A stretch of 64,000 nt of DNA from Anthopleura xanthogrammica (lineage: Eukaryota; Cnidaria; Anthozoa; Actiniaria; Actiniidae). The translations under genes and the position numbers were made by a program. Under the pieces are notes generated by a model. That model made no database searches. It worked only from the letters and a program-made list of their open reading frames with translations, and was not told the DNA's origin. Of this stretch, positions 36,901 through 51,900 are shown in pieces. The stretch's first letter is position 1; every line of letters starts with the position of its first letter. The DNA lies in NCBI GenBank assembly GCA_964019055.1, contig OZ025221.1, forward strand, positions 6,540,468 to 6,604,467, read 5' to 3'.

Positions 36901-39900
36901 CAAGAACACGCTCCATTGGTTGAATTACAGACGCCATGCCGGTAACAAGGCGCAAAACGGCTTCCAGGACAAGTATTTTCACATGCTTCTCCCCAGAAAC
37001 CATCTTTGCAGATGCACTTTTCAAAAGGCTGAGAATTCTAAAAATAGAAATATGAAAAAATAAGTTGGTGGAGAGTTGATATTTAGTTTATAGAGAAGAG
37101 AATGATACAATGCCACTGTTTTCAATACAACTGATTTCATACAATCTAATTAGACAAAAGTAGAATAAAGACAAGCACATCATCATTATGTCATAATAGC
37201 GATTATCTCGTAAAAAAAATATCTAAAAATGTACTTACATTTCGTTTGGAGTCTATTTCGTTATTGATGCAAACTTTGCTGTTTACCATAGATGAGCTTA
37301 CTTGAACAGCGATGCGGTGATTTGACAAAGGATAAGCTAGGACCCACACCATTGGTAAATCATTGTCAAGCCTTAAACCAAAAGAAAAATTGTGAAAGGT
37401 AAATATGAGTTCTAAATTTTAATCTTTGCACAAATACTTTTTTTTATAAAATATTTCTAAAAAGTAATCCGAGTTTTCATTAACGGTTAACTTTATTTAT
37501 TTTTTTGTCTCAGACTTTAACAGTTTATTTTCATAAAATTGGTTTACCAGAAAGTAAACAACATTACAAAACAAAAATCATTAATAATGGTAATTGAACT
37601 AAGTGGAGTACAATTTGGTCTGATATCAAACGCGCGATAACAAAATCACACGACCGCGTAGCGGGAGTGTGATTTGTAATCGCAAGTTTGATATCAGACC
37701 AGAATTGCACGACATGAAGTTCAATTATCACTTTATTATATCCATTTGGAAATCATATTAGATAGACACTAAATTTGTACAAGTACAAAAGTATTTATTA
37801 ATAAGTAGCTGTTAAAATCATCCATTTTGTTTCTTTTTGTAACAAAAAATTGCAGTCAAACTTGAAAAAAGCTACATTTTATGTTCCTTATTTGCTGTAA
37901 TCTGATTGGCTGATTACATACAATCCTGTAATCTGATTAGTTACCTTTTCTAGTGTTGCATTGTGATTGGCTGACAAAAAGATGCGATTCGGACTCAAAA
38001 TAGTGCGATTCGTGCTTGAATCAATCTACTGAGAGCCAATCAGATTACAGGATTTGCTAGTGATTTCAAAATGGATATAATAAAGGTCAAAAGTTCCTAC
38101 CTAACTTTGAAGACTCTTTCGCGTATTCCTGGTGTAAATTTTGTCGGTTGTCCAAAGTTTTCAGTGGTCAGCGGAACAATGTTGTCGACACCTTGTCCAT
38201 TGGCTTTTCTTACGAAACCATCTTGCCCTCCGGGAGTGATGACTAATTTAGGACGTATAAATCGGTTGTCTGGCCCAACAGGTATGTAGATGTTATGGCT
38301 GTTCATATTTTCATATCCAAACCATGCGAAAATTTCGCTGTTGCTCCCGCGGACTAAACAGTTCAATACAGGTTTAAGAAGCTGAACTCCCCAGGTTCCG
38401 TCACGTTGATCACGATATTGAGCATTAGATTTCACACACTTAGTGTCACATTGATCACCAACATGGCTACCATCACAAACTTTACAATCAGGTAACGCCC
38501 ATCCACTCATACATTGTTCACAAGTCGATCCATTCCAATGTCCATTTATATTATCGTTAAAGCACGAACAGGTGTCTCCATTTGGAACGGAAGCGTTGCC
38601 ATGCACGCAATACACGTGGCAGCTTCCTCGCCATCCTATGTAATTAGTTACACAAAGTTCGCATTCTGAACCAGTAAAACGTGTTTGACATCTTTCGCAT
38701 GAGGATCCAGCAAATCCATGATTACAAACGCATTTTGGCACTTCGTTGATTAATGTGCAATTTCCTCTGTCACTACACATTGGAGATCCAGGGCAGACAA
38801 GTTTACTACAGTCAGGCCCGTCGAAACCTTGGTTGCATAGGCATCTAGGAATAGGAGATGCGTCGTCTTTTACACAAACGCCGTGGTTACTACAGTCTGG
38901 TTCTCCAGGACAATCCAAAGATTGACAATTTTCCCCTTTTCTTCCACCCTTGCACACACACTTCGAATTATTGCATGATCCATATCCTGAGCACTCGATA
39001 TCACATGACAGTCCTTGATAGCATGGACTACATTTACAGATGGCACTATTTGGAGGATACTCTACACCATGAATGCATGCGAGCTCACAGGCAGGACCCA
39101 TGGTTTGATTCGTGCAGTTAGCACAACGAGGAGGATTGACCGATCCATCACAGGTTCCTTTGTTATTACAATCTGGTGTTCCAGGGCAGTCAGGAACATC
39201 GCAGCCATCTCCCTTCCAGCCTTTATAACAACTGCATTGCTGGTTAACGCTGAGGCAAACACCGTGTCCACTGCAATCTGAGCCTTTTCCTGGACACCCA
39301 ACTGTTTCACATTTCTCTCCTCGATAGCCGCTCTGACATTGACACCTTCCATTTACACATTTACCATGTAGATCACACTCTTTGTTGCAGTATACGCCAG
39401 TAAAACAACTATTGCACTGACACTGTTTACCGTTTGGACCATCAATAACTGTCCCATTGTAACATCTTGTACCGCAATCCTTTCCATAATAGCCTGCATA
39501 ACAAGATACACAAACAGGAGGATCGTGGTTCTTTCCATCACATACTCCGTGTCCGTTGCAGTTCCCGCCACCAGGGCATTGTGGTTGTTCGCAGCCAACA
39601 CCAGACCATCCGGGATTACAGTAGCAAGAACCATCCGCTAAGCATGAACCATGTCCACTGCAGTCGGTTTTCCACCCCGGGCATCCTTTTCTCTCACACA
39701 AAGATCCTCTCCAGCCATCAAACCCACAGTCACATGTTCCGTTTGTGCAGTTTCCGTGATCGGAACATTCTTTGTCACAGGAAATACCACTGTAGCACGT
39801 TTCACAGTTACATATGTAATTTCCGTCGTTGTTTTTGCTTGGTGTTCCATTCACACAGCGAACGTCACAAGCAGCTCCCATCCAACCGGATTTACAGTAG

Positions 39901-42900
39901 CAATATGGTACCGCTGATGTAACGCATCTCCCATTTCCGCTGCAGTCAGGAGTTCCTGGGCAGTCAGGGATCTCACATCCTCTACCACTCCAACCACTGC
40001 TGCATTCACATTCTCCAGTGGCACTATTACAGGTTCCGTGGCCCGTACAATCTGTACCCCATCCAGGACAACCCCTCTTCTCACATCTAGGTCCTCGCCA
40101 CCCTTCAAATCCGCATTGGCATGTGCCATTTACACATGTCGCATTTTGTCGGCCAGAACAGAGACTAGCGCAGTTTATTCCCGTGTAACATGGATCACAG
40201 ACGCAAAGCCTTGGGTCGTCTCTACTTTGTGTGCCGTTGACGCAGGGAGTTTCACATGCTATACCAGTCCAGCCTGTTTCACAGTTGCCACAATATGGAG
40301 TCTCTGCTGGTATACATACTCCACGATTGTTACAGTCAGGGTCTCCAGGGCAGTCAGTTTTCTCGCATCCAATCCCTTTAAAAAAAATTGATAATTTCCT
40401 TAACTCGTATAAGGATAAATTTTATCTTAATTCCCTCAAAATGCGGCATCCAGTGTGTTCAAAAGCAACTGGAGTATTTTGTTTGGTTAACAAAAAAGGT
40501 AAAAACTGCCAAAGTTCCCTCCCATACTGATCGAGTTTGAGTTCATTTACGATTCTGTATCCGATTTACAAACTGGGTGACTCATTAATTATTTATAATT
40601 TGCAAATTTAACTTACCGCTCCAGCCAGAATCACAGATGCATTTACCAGTCGCACTCAGACATTGGCCATGTCCCGAACAGTCTTTCTTATATCCTGGGC
40701 ATCCCTTTTTCTCGCAGTGTGTTCCTCGCCATCCATCAAATCCACACTCACAAACGCCATTTACGCACTGTGAACTACGGTTTGAGCATAACATATCACA
40801 AGCAGGACCGTTGTAGCATGGTTCACATGCACATATATTGTTATCTGTTGGAGATCCATGTTTACAAGGTAATTCACAGGCAACGCCCATCCATCCCTTA
40901 GAACAATTGCATTTGGGAAAACCACCTTCTTTAATGGGAGGTAAGCACGCTCCTCTACCGTTGCAGTCGGGTGTTCCAGGGCAGTCTGGGATATCACAAG
41001 CTTTTCCTGACCAGCCTGAGTTACAAAGACATTTCAGTGTAGCTTTGTTACATGTTCCATGTCCAGTACAATCTAAAGGCCAGCCTGGGCAGCTAGGAAT
41101 GGCGCACACATCTCCTTTAAAGCCCTTGTCTTTGTTACAAACGCACTTTCCGTTCTCGCATTTGCCATTCGACGCGCACTCAAGATTACAGCCGACACCG
41201 GAGAAGCAAGAAGAACATATGCATCCTGATGCATTACCATAGTTTGTTCCATTGACGCATGGTATTTCACATATCTCACCCGCCCATTGCCTATGACAGT
41301 TGCATCTTCTAGGGTTAGTATTACTACAGTCACCATGTCCAGAACATGGCGGTGATCCAGGGCAGTCTAGAGTGTCGCAGGCATCTCCTGTCCAGCCAGG
41401 ATAGCACTCGCATCTTTGGAGCTTTATGTTACAGAAACCATGACCTTCGCAGTTTCGATCACGGCCAGGGCATCCAGGAAGTTCACAATTTTTCCCAACG
41501 TAGGCATCGCCTGCATTGTTGTTACAGACACACTTTCCAGAAACGCATTCACCATGTCCAGAGCATTCTAATTCGCAGCCGCTCCCTGCATAACATAGGT
41601 CGCAGATGCAGCGACCGCTTTCAGGGTGACCATGAACACACGGGTCATTACAGGCGGGACCCGTCCATCCTTTCATACAGTTTGTGCATTCTGGGGTTTC
41701 ACGTTTGGTAGTATTACAGAATCCTCTGCCAAAGCAGTTTGGCGTACCTGGGCAGTCTGGCTCATGACATCCAACATTACTCCAACCTTTCAAAGCAAAA
41801 TATTATCTTTTTATAAATAATAATATTTAAACTGCAAAAAGCTATATCACAAATCATTTGCTAGTTATTCATTTTAGACTGAGCTATTTTCGGAATAGAC
41901 CACTTTCCATATTCTGAATGAGTGACCACGCACCAAGCAATTCAAGACGAGGCTCCGGGGAAACAATGAAGTAATCCTACTTTTTTGATTTTATTCGTCT
42001 TGAATTGCTTTGCGCGTGATCACTCAACTAGAATATTTAAAGGATAACAACAAATAAATATTCAAGAAAACAAAAAAATAAACCACTGGCTTACCTGGAT
42101 CACATATGCATTTATGATTACTGCTATCGCAAGTACCATGCCCAGAACAGTCCCTTCCTCCAACTCCTGGGCAGCCAGGGACCTCACACAGAGACCCCCT
42201 CCAACCAGCTAACGTATTGCATTTACATTTGCCGTTCTCGCATGTTCCATGTCCACTGCACTCGATATTGCAGCCTCTTCCTGTATAGCATGCATCGCAT
42301 TGACAATCTCCACTATCCATAGGAACTTGGTTACCGTGGACGCATAAATCTTCACAAGCAGGACCCATCCATCCTTTAGAACAGTTGGTGCATCGCGGGG
42401 GATCCATTGTTGCATTGCAGAATCCTATAATAGCAAATGATTGCACGTTTCAAACCAAAAGCAATATGTTTTATTTAAAGGGTGTAAATCGTCGTCGATC
42501 GGCCACCTACCGCACAAACACTGACCAGGTAAAGCTTATACTCACTTAGCGAGAAAAGAAAATTTTATAGATGATAGAAAATATAGATGTATCCGCCGTT
42601 TTTACGAAATTTTAAATGACTTTATTCACTTAAATATTAAAAGAAGAAAACAATTTAAAAGTTATGTATTACCTCGATTTGCACAATCTGGGTTATCAGG
42701 ACAATCAGGAATTTCACAGCCATCACCTCTCCAGCCGTTTCGACAATCACATTCATGCGTTGCACCGTTGCACTCTCCATGATCCGAACAATCAGATCCA
42801 ATACCTGGACATCCTGGGTTATCACAATAGGTGCCACGCCATCCACGATGACATTTACAGACACTGTTAACTATTGTACCATGTCCAGAACACTCACTGT

Positions 42901-45900
42901 CGCACCCTACTCCAACCCAACCCGGTTCACATACGCAGTTTCCACTGTCCATTGGAACCTGCAGGCCATGTTCACAAGGATCTGCACAAGCAGGTCCCAT
43001 AAAACCTTTGGAACAGTTAGTGCACTTTGGAGGGTCAAAAGACGAATTACAGAATCCTCGGTTGATACAGTTTGGGGTTCCTGGGCAATCTGGTACGTTG
43101 CATCCAAGACCAGTCCAGCCTTCGCGACATGTGCACTTGTGAGTAGCGCTATTACACTCTCCATGTCCTGTGCAATCAACACCGTCACCTGGACAACCTG
43201 GATTGTCGCATAGAGGTCCACGCCATCCAATATCACAGATGCATTTTCCATTGACTACTTTACCATGCAAAGAACATTCACTATCACAGCCTACACCAGT
43301 ATAGCCAGGTTCACATACACAGTTTCCACTATCCATTGGTATTTGCTCACCAAACTTACAAGGGTCATTGCACGCAGGACCCATCCAACCCTTCATGCAT
43401 CTTTGGCAACTTGGAGGATTAGTTGTTGCATTACAAACTCCCCGATTGAAGCAATTGGGTGCTCCTGGGCAGTCGGGAATATGGCAGCCAACACCGGTCC
43501 AGCCTTCATAACATGTACAAGTATGTGTTATACCGTCACAGTCCCCGTGACCACTGCAGTCACCGTTAACACCAGGGCATCCAGGTATCTGACAAACTTC
43601 GCCGCGCCAACCTTTCAAAGGGTCGCACTCACATTTGTTGTTTACACAAGCCCCACGACCCATACAAAGTGAATCGCATCCTTTTCCAGCCCAGCATGCG
43701 TCACACTGACAGTTTCCACTGTCCATCGGAATTTGATTCCCGTGAAGACACACATCGTTGCAAGCAGGACCCATCCATCCTTTTGTACAGTTGCTACATA
43801 CAGCTGTGCCACTCGTAATGATACAAGTACCGCGATTATGACAGTTCGGCTCGCCAGGGCAATCAGGCTGACCACAATCTTCACCTTTCCATCCAGGATT
43901 GCAAAAACACTTTAAAAGTGCTGCATTGCATATGCCGTTGCCAGAACAGTCGTTCGGACATTTTGGTACTTCACAGAAATCTCCCTTCCAAGTTGCGTTA
44001 CAGCTACAGTTTGAATTAACACATCTGCCGTGGCCAGTACATTCAGAGTGGCAATAGGTGCCAACGAAACAGGGTTTACAAGCACACCTGTTACCAATAC
44101 AATTTCCATTGCCAGAACATTGAAGTTGGCAATTTGTTCCATGATAACAAGGATCACAAACACACTGGCCTGTAACACTACACCGTCCATGATCATTGCA
44201 AGTAGTATTCCGATGGCAGCGATGTTCACATCGGTATCCAGCGAATCCATCATCACATTGGCATACTCCGCCGCTACTGCAGTTTCCATGTCCCGAGCAA
44301 GTGGTCTCTCGAGTGCAATGATACGCACAATCAACGCCATAATAACCAACATTGCAAGAGCAAGTGTCAGTTATAGGTGAAAATGTTCCATGTTGGTTGC
44401 AGATTGCTTTGGTACAAATTTGACCATCTCCCCCTCCTGCTCCCCCTGACCCTCCTCGGACATTTCGGTGTCGTAAAACATCTCTTCTTATTGGATACGG
44501 TGAAAAATGCCGAATATGGCCACCACCACCTCCTCCTCCATGTTTTATATAACTTGAAAGTCGACTACAGGAAGAAGAGTGGGTAGAACCATGTCCACCG
44601 TTTGAAAACATGTATCCATGGCCGTCAAAATGGTGGGCCGAGACCGAAATGGTGCCACCACTTGCCCCTCCTCCAAAGGAACTTGTCGACGCAGCTCCGT
44701 CTACTTTTACTTTACCTTCCAGCTCAAGAAGATGGTCTGTGGCGGAGAAAATAACTCCACCTCCTGAACCAACTGCTCCACTCCCAGCCAAATGCGCTGT
44801 ACACGGTTCTTCGTATTTTGGACCGCCTGTTAATGTGGAACAACAAAAAATGCAGTAATGATTGATATTTGGTTCATTCACGATCCATGAGTATCGGAAA
44901 TTATTTGTACTACAGTGAAAGTGGGTATAATACGAAACATGGGGCTTTCAGAATGAACTGGTGACTTCGGTCGAAAACGTTTTTCCGTCGGCTTCCATTG
45001 ATAGCAATTGAATTTCCAGTGAAGGAACTACCGACGTTGAATATAGGAACTTTTTTATAACCAAAGGAGAAAGTAAGACAATAAAACAATTCACCACATT
45101 TATAGTAAGACGCAAATCATTACTCAATGTGTGTTGCTTACCTTCGACGTAACATGAGCTACAACGAGTACTCGATTTTCGTCCACTTCCTCCTTGTCCT
45201 CCATGTCCAGCTCCAGCCAAGTTGTAACATCCACTTCTGTATCCCGGTCCAGTTGACGCAGAGTAGCCAGTGAAAGAGAAATCCAGACTAGCATCGTATT
45301 CGACATTCATGAAATTCGTGAGAATATTAGCCACATCTCCTTTTAATACCCCAGTGTAATCCAAACTAAGCTGATCAATATTTAGGGTAACAGTTTTTGC
45401 GGTGATATCTTTGGAGTAACTATACACTCTTAGCGACGCTCCTTGCATAACTTTAACTCTTTTGAATGCGTACTTCCCTGTATACGAAGGACAATTTTGA
45501 CAAAACGACGATCCTTGTATGAATAGACTGGCATGTGTGCTTTTCTGTAGTCTTAGTTCCTCAATTCCAAGAACAACGCCCTGTACGCTTAGTCCAGTAT
45601 TTCCTTCTAGTACAGTCAATAACGGAAGATACAATTCTCCTGAAGTTAAGATCTCATAATTAACACGAGCTTGAGTTCTGATACTGTGTGTTTCTACAAA
45701 TACTTGAGTTCCAGGGTTTACACGGAGTAAACCAGTCTTGTCGCCTGTGACTTTACGAACTGATAGTTTCACGACTTCACCCACAACCTAAAAAGAAACA
45801 AATAGAAATAATTCAAAAAACTTACAATATTTAGAATACCGTAACAGATTTATTAAAAAGAAACGATAAGCGGATCTTGTTCAAGCCTTGTAAATTTAAC

Positions 45901-48900
45901 ACGCTTGCATATAATTGCATTATGTGCAATTCTAACCCATTTTAAACTAAATCAAAGGCACACCCACTTGATTCCATTTATTTTCCCGTATTTCCCCCAT
46001 TCATACTAAGCCTGTTCTAAAAATCTAACATTTGTAATCCTTTAATATTTAGGGTATTAATTCAAAACTTGCCTGTTTTGCTGCTAAGATTCCCCTCCTT
46101 ATAAGCCTAATCTCATCAAAGTAATAAATTGTTGTCCCATCTTCTGCCAACAAAACCTGTGGTACATTGGCGTTGGCGTTGTCAACCTGAAGGAGCCTAT
46201 ACACAGCATCACCAATAGTTGTTTCAATATACACTGTTCCTGGGCTTCCATGAGCGGGACTCGAACGATGACTTCTGCCACCAATGCTCGAGATGACACC
46301 TTGATATATCAATGGTTTGGTCAGAAGTACAGCAACACGGCCACCTGATCCACCGCCATTGATACTCGAGCCTACAAAAAAAAGGAAAATTTATTTTTCT
46401 AAAAAAATGCTAAAAAATCGCTAGTTGTTGTTACTTCTCTTGATACAATAATCTTATTATTTCATTAATCATATGATCCACTTTGAAATCATTAGCAAAT
46501 CCTGCAATCTGATTGGCTAAAGTGTGATTTAAGCATAAATTGCACTCCACTCAGTTCTATTACCATTATTAATTAACCACTGAATGAATAGAAAACTGCA
46601 CATAAAGTTAGAAATACCCTTTACAATAGAGAATACCAGCAATCTCGAGCAGTGATAGCGTTATGTCTTCGAGTAGTGAACATCCTTTTTACAAACAACT
46701 AAATCACATTTTTCCAGTTTATTAGCTTGTAAAACGAAAGTACCGCAAGTAATTACATCATCGATATAAAAATATATAGGAGATATAGCAAGTAATCAAA
46801 TCTGCAAGCAAGTAGACAACTCCGTTCCCGGATGTAGCTTCATATCACTTTCCAAGTGGCTTATTTTATTACAAACATATATAGAGATTATCACATGTTA
46901 AGAGGCTGATATCGTTTTTATTCACGAGTTTCCCGTCATATCGCGAACAAGCGAGTCCGCGAACGAGTGAGCGATATGATACGGAAAACGAGTGAATAAA
47001 AATCATATCAGCTCTTAACATGTCATAATTTGTTTATTACACATTAAGGGTCGATTATATATTATTATATATCGCGAGATTTTATTGGACAGTTTGCCGT
47101 GAAGTGATATCGTATCACTTCACTGATATGGTTTTTATTCACGGCTTTATTTCACGGATATCAACCCTAAATGTGTAATATGTCTAGATATACATACCTC
47201 CATTACTCTCGATCACGCCATATCCTTTGAGATACAGTGTCTCGATGACAATAGCCCCACCGCTTCCTCCACCATAAGACTGACCTGAATTCCCGACCCC
47301 GTTACTTCTTATGATCCCGTCGTTTTCCAGATAGTATCCTGCGTTGATTTTCAACCAAGCACCACCAGCTCCGTATCCACCACCACTACCAGGAAGGCGT
47401 GGCCTGTAGAGGGAGCCATACTGTGTTTCAACTGGACGCTCACCACCAGCTGATGCATAACTTCCTCCGGAAGTAGATGTTCCTTTTCCAGTCCCTTGTC
47501 CCGCTGGATATCCTCCTCCTGTCCCGTCTAGCAATCCATCTTTCTCGACGACGACGTATTGTGCTTCTATTGTCACGTAGTTTGTGGTGATTAAAATCCT
47601 GGCACCTGCAATGCACGATAAAGATAAAAAATTAGTACACAAAACATATCATTCTGATTCTTAAAACGATGCACTCTAGGTTATCTTAACAAAACTGGAA
47701 CTTAACTCTCTTAGACATTTTTAAACGCAATTAAATGTCAATGATAATTTTTCTTGTTATGAAACCTGCAATGGATTTTTTAGGAAAAATTCATGCCCAG
47801 CCATTAGCTTTCCGAGGTTGAGGAAAAACTGGGTCGATCCGAGTTGGCATTGCAGTGCATATCCTTTTTACAAGCAACACTGTTTTAGGGGACATTCCCA
47901 AATTCCCATCACCTAAAGCAGTCCCACAATCCACTGCAATGCCAGCTCGACCCATATCGTTAAAAGCAGTCGTTGGCAGTCATTTTCAAAATGAATTATA
48001 TCTGATTTTAAATGCTTAAAAACAAAACGGAAATGAGAATGCAAAAAAATCGTACCTGAGACAAACGAATAAGTATCATTTCGTTATTAATCAATAGTTA
48101 TTTTTAGACATTAATTACCTTTTTTGATTTTCAACTCGGCAAATTGCAGCACAAATCCAAATGGCACGGTAGTAATTGTAATAAGACCATTGTTCGTAAC
48201 AGTTACGATAGGGATATTCAATAAACCAGGAGTGAACGGATTGAAAGGGTTATCTTTATGCCACTGGGCTTCGTCGGGTAGGGCAGCTGTGTGGGCGGTG
48301 CCTGAGAATTCAATGGATCCACGACGCTCCACCACAAGATTTTCAATGCCTGTCATACGACCTGTAAAAATCAGATTTATTGGTAAATAAAATGAATAAA
48401 CACCATTGATTGTTGTTGTTGTTGCTGATATTTTTTTTACAAGCGACATATGAGAATCACAATGCGACGCCTGCTACTATGAATAACTTCAGATAAATAC
48501 ACCCAGTAGCCATCCAATCATTGAGCACGTTTTATCCCATATATCTTATCAAAAAACTAACAAAACCAGTTTAGGATACTTTCAATCTTCAGACTAATAT
48601 TAATAAGGTCTTGTAAAATTACAGACAGTTGCAAAATGATTTGAATGTAAAAGGTAATGTTTAGTTTACAGTAATACCTTTAATGACAGATGTCTCTCCT
48701 CGTAAAACAACCTCAGTTGGAAGAACAATTTCAGCATAGTCTTCAACGTAGAAACCACAAGGTGCGTCCATGTATGTGTGGGTTGATTCGACCACGAAGA
48801 CAAATAATCGTTGCCTTGACGACAGTCTTATGATACCAGTTTTATCTCCTGTCACTTCGTGAGCAATCACTGTGACATTTTTCGCTCCTGTGGGATGATA

Positions 48901-51900
48901 AAAGACTAAGGTAGAGTGCCCCTCGACCTAGTAGTAAAAGTAAAAAGAAATATAAATTATGATATATCAAAATGGTTTTAAGTTGTAGTCAGACTTAAAA
49001 AGATTGAACAAGTGAATGAATGAAGGAAGGGAGGAAATGAGGAGGGAAGGAAGGAAGGAAGGAAGGTAGGAAAGACGGAAGGCGAGACTTGAAGTAAAGA
49101 AGGAAGGACTAAACGAATGAATAAGCGATTGCACCAACGAGCGAATGACGGACGAATTATAGTAACTGTGAGAGTATTGGATCTTTTTTAGTAAAGTTTT
49201 TCACGCAATATATATATTAAGACTAATTAACAAAGATTATAAAACCGTTATCGGTTGTAATTTGAATGCAACGTCAGCTGTTAAAGACCCCTTGCACTTG
49301 ACGTCAAATCAGCTCATTTGGAGGAAAAAAAGAATTTCAATCTCCTGAGAATTCGAAACTATTGTTTTGACCTCCAAATTGAGCTGCATTCCGACGTGCT
49401 GCAAGGGGTCTATCAATGAAAAACGTCCATGCTGACTTTTTGCAGTAAATAAAATACGTTTAGAGTTATTATTACTTAGTACCTGCATCTCATCAAATTC
49501 GTAGAACACTGTCTTATTTTCCATGATCACAGTGGGTGTGTCTATCACCAAGTGTTCATTGTCAACTTTTACTTTGGAATGCGTAGGTTTGAATGAGGTG
49601 ATGTTCTTCTCTTTGTTATATTTCAGTTCCCGGTATTGTGGTCCACGGCGGCTTTCGTACTTGTACACCGTCCCTGCCGCTCCCGAATACCTAGAAGTTC
49701 TACTTGTGCCTCCCACAGCCCGGAAAGTGCCTACGAGAAAATATTCTAATTATTAAGAACCATTCTTTTGTGACTCTACGACTAGATAATAATACAGCGA
49801 ACACAGTAATGGCTGTTATTTATATAGCCAATTTTAAATTCAATATTCCAGGTAGAATAAACTATGATATTCGGAAGAAGATATTCAATAAAAAGTGAGA
49901 AAGTGGGAAATTGGAACTATGCATACCAATTATGTTGACACGATATAAAAAAATACACACAAAAAATTAATCCTGGTAGCTGAATCTAGCAGTTAAACGT
50001 GCGTTTTGCATCTTGATATATATGAAGCGATGTCCGCAATTCTTGGGGTGCATGTTACGCCATAACCGCCATGTTGGTCGACGATAACAAAGCATTCCTC
50101 ATTCGCTTCTCTTCTTAGATCAACCAACATGGCGGCTGTTTCATTGTTATTTATATCTCAAGGGATTTCGAGTCATATTCTTGGTTTTATTCCAAGAATA
50201 AAACTCTAAATTTCCAAATTTATTGTTATTTGGGCAAATGAGAATTTTTCCAGGCTGTCATCAACACAAAACAGAAAAATGTTGTAACCTCATTTTTGGG
50301 GAAAATGTATATCGCGATAAATAATCTTAAAGGCAACAATACCTCCGTAGTTGTTTTGAAAGTCCACATGAACACCGATGCGACCTCCAGCACCTCCTCC
50401 ACAGTTTGTCAGGCTGTTACCGCCATTAACAGACACTTCACCATGTCCTGTTATGTTCAATGTCTCTATTAGGATGCTGCCACCACTACCACCACCTGAA
50501 TAATGAATGATTGCACTTTGCCCTGCTGCCGAGATCAGTCCGTTAAGATGTAACTGTTTGCTTATGCGAAGGTGTAGACTCCCTCCACCTGTAGTAAGGA
50601 AAAAAAGATGGTTTATGCAATTATTACCAATTATTAACTTATAGCGACTTTTCGATGTGCAAAGGAATTAGGAATAACACTGTGGAACCAGAGAACATCA
50701 AATCACACGAAACGAAATGTTTTAAAAACTCTTTAAGATATCAAGAAAGTTAGCTTCGAAAGACTTCTAAGGACTATTTGCATTTGAATTTGGTTTAAAA
50801 TAGTACTTTTGTACTTCTTTTTCTAAAATCATCAAAAAAACATATCAAGTAAAACTGTTTTTTTTTTTTTTCAAAATCGTCTGAACATCATTAAAGATAT
50901 TAAGCAAAAGATTGCTTACCCGATCCGCCTGAAGAACCGCCTCCACCACTTCCATAACCCTGTGGGGAGAACACAGATCCGTATGCTTGACCACCAATGT
51001 GATTATTATAGGACATTCCCCCTTGACCTCCATGACCTGCACCTGAGCCATATCCCGATGATAAAGAACCAGCCCCTGGTCCGCTTGCACGGCTATGACC
51101 AAGCCCATCAAGACTAATGACGCCTTTCGTCTCAATCTGACAAAACGAAGAAGTAATGTCCCCATGGTTTATGCTAATGGTTCCTTTATACTGTATCTCA
51201 AGAAGAGCAGTGGTCAGCAAGACAACATTCTTGGAAACACGCCTTAAGTTAAAAAGACCTCCTTTCTTCACAATGGCATGTGCAAAAGAGCTGTTACCTG
51301 GTTGAGTGATCTCAATATAGGTACGATTTTCTACTAAAGCTGTTTGAGATGTAGATGACAATGTAAGAACAGCTCTATCCTCTATGAAGAGAAAATGAAC
51401 TCCAGTCATTCTTCCGTGTATAAGTGTCCTAACGCCGTGAGTGTGGAACTCAGCTGGAAGTAATATTTCTGCACCTCGATCTATCAAGTAACTACAGGGT
51501 GCTTCTGTACGGTTTGTTACTGCCTCCACGACTTCAACGAAAATTGTCTGGTTGTTTCTTAGATGGAACTGTCCTGTTTTGTCCCCGATAAATCGATGTA
51601 CTATGGCAGTAATTTTGGTGATATTATCTGGGTGGTATATAACTAATCTTGAGTAGCCTGTTAACTCCAGTTCATCCAATTCGTAGTCCTTTTTAAATCC
51701 GTCCATCAGTACAGTGGCACCAGGAACGTCACGGCCCTCGTTGTCAACATGCACGTACGTATGATCAACTGCAAGTAAGGTGTCATTCGTTCCTGAAAGG
51801 TACTTCAAGTGCCTGTATTCCAAAGGTCTATAGTTTTCTTCTTTATACAGAGTACCAGCGGGTGCACTCTTGGAGTTATCGCTGCCTATGCCTCCCCGAT

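Noticed and set aside
19207..44826. Treating the EGF/vWD region and the glycine-rich region as separate genes
   Set aside because: The exon at 42,673-44,826 itself contains both the end of the glycine-rich region and the start of the EGF array in one frame.
39015..44858. Plus-strand and alternative-frame open frames opposite the EGF array
   Set aside because: They are shadows of the cysteine-rich minus-strand coding sequence. They lack domain sense, and the real frame explains the codon pattern.
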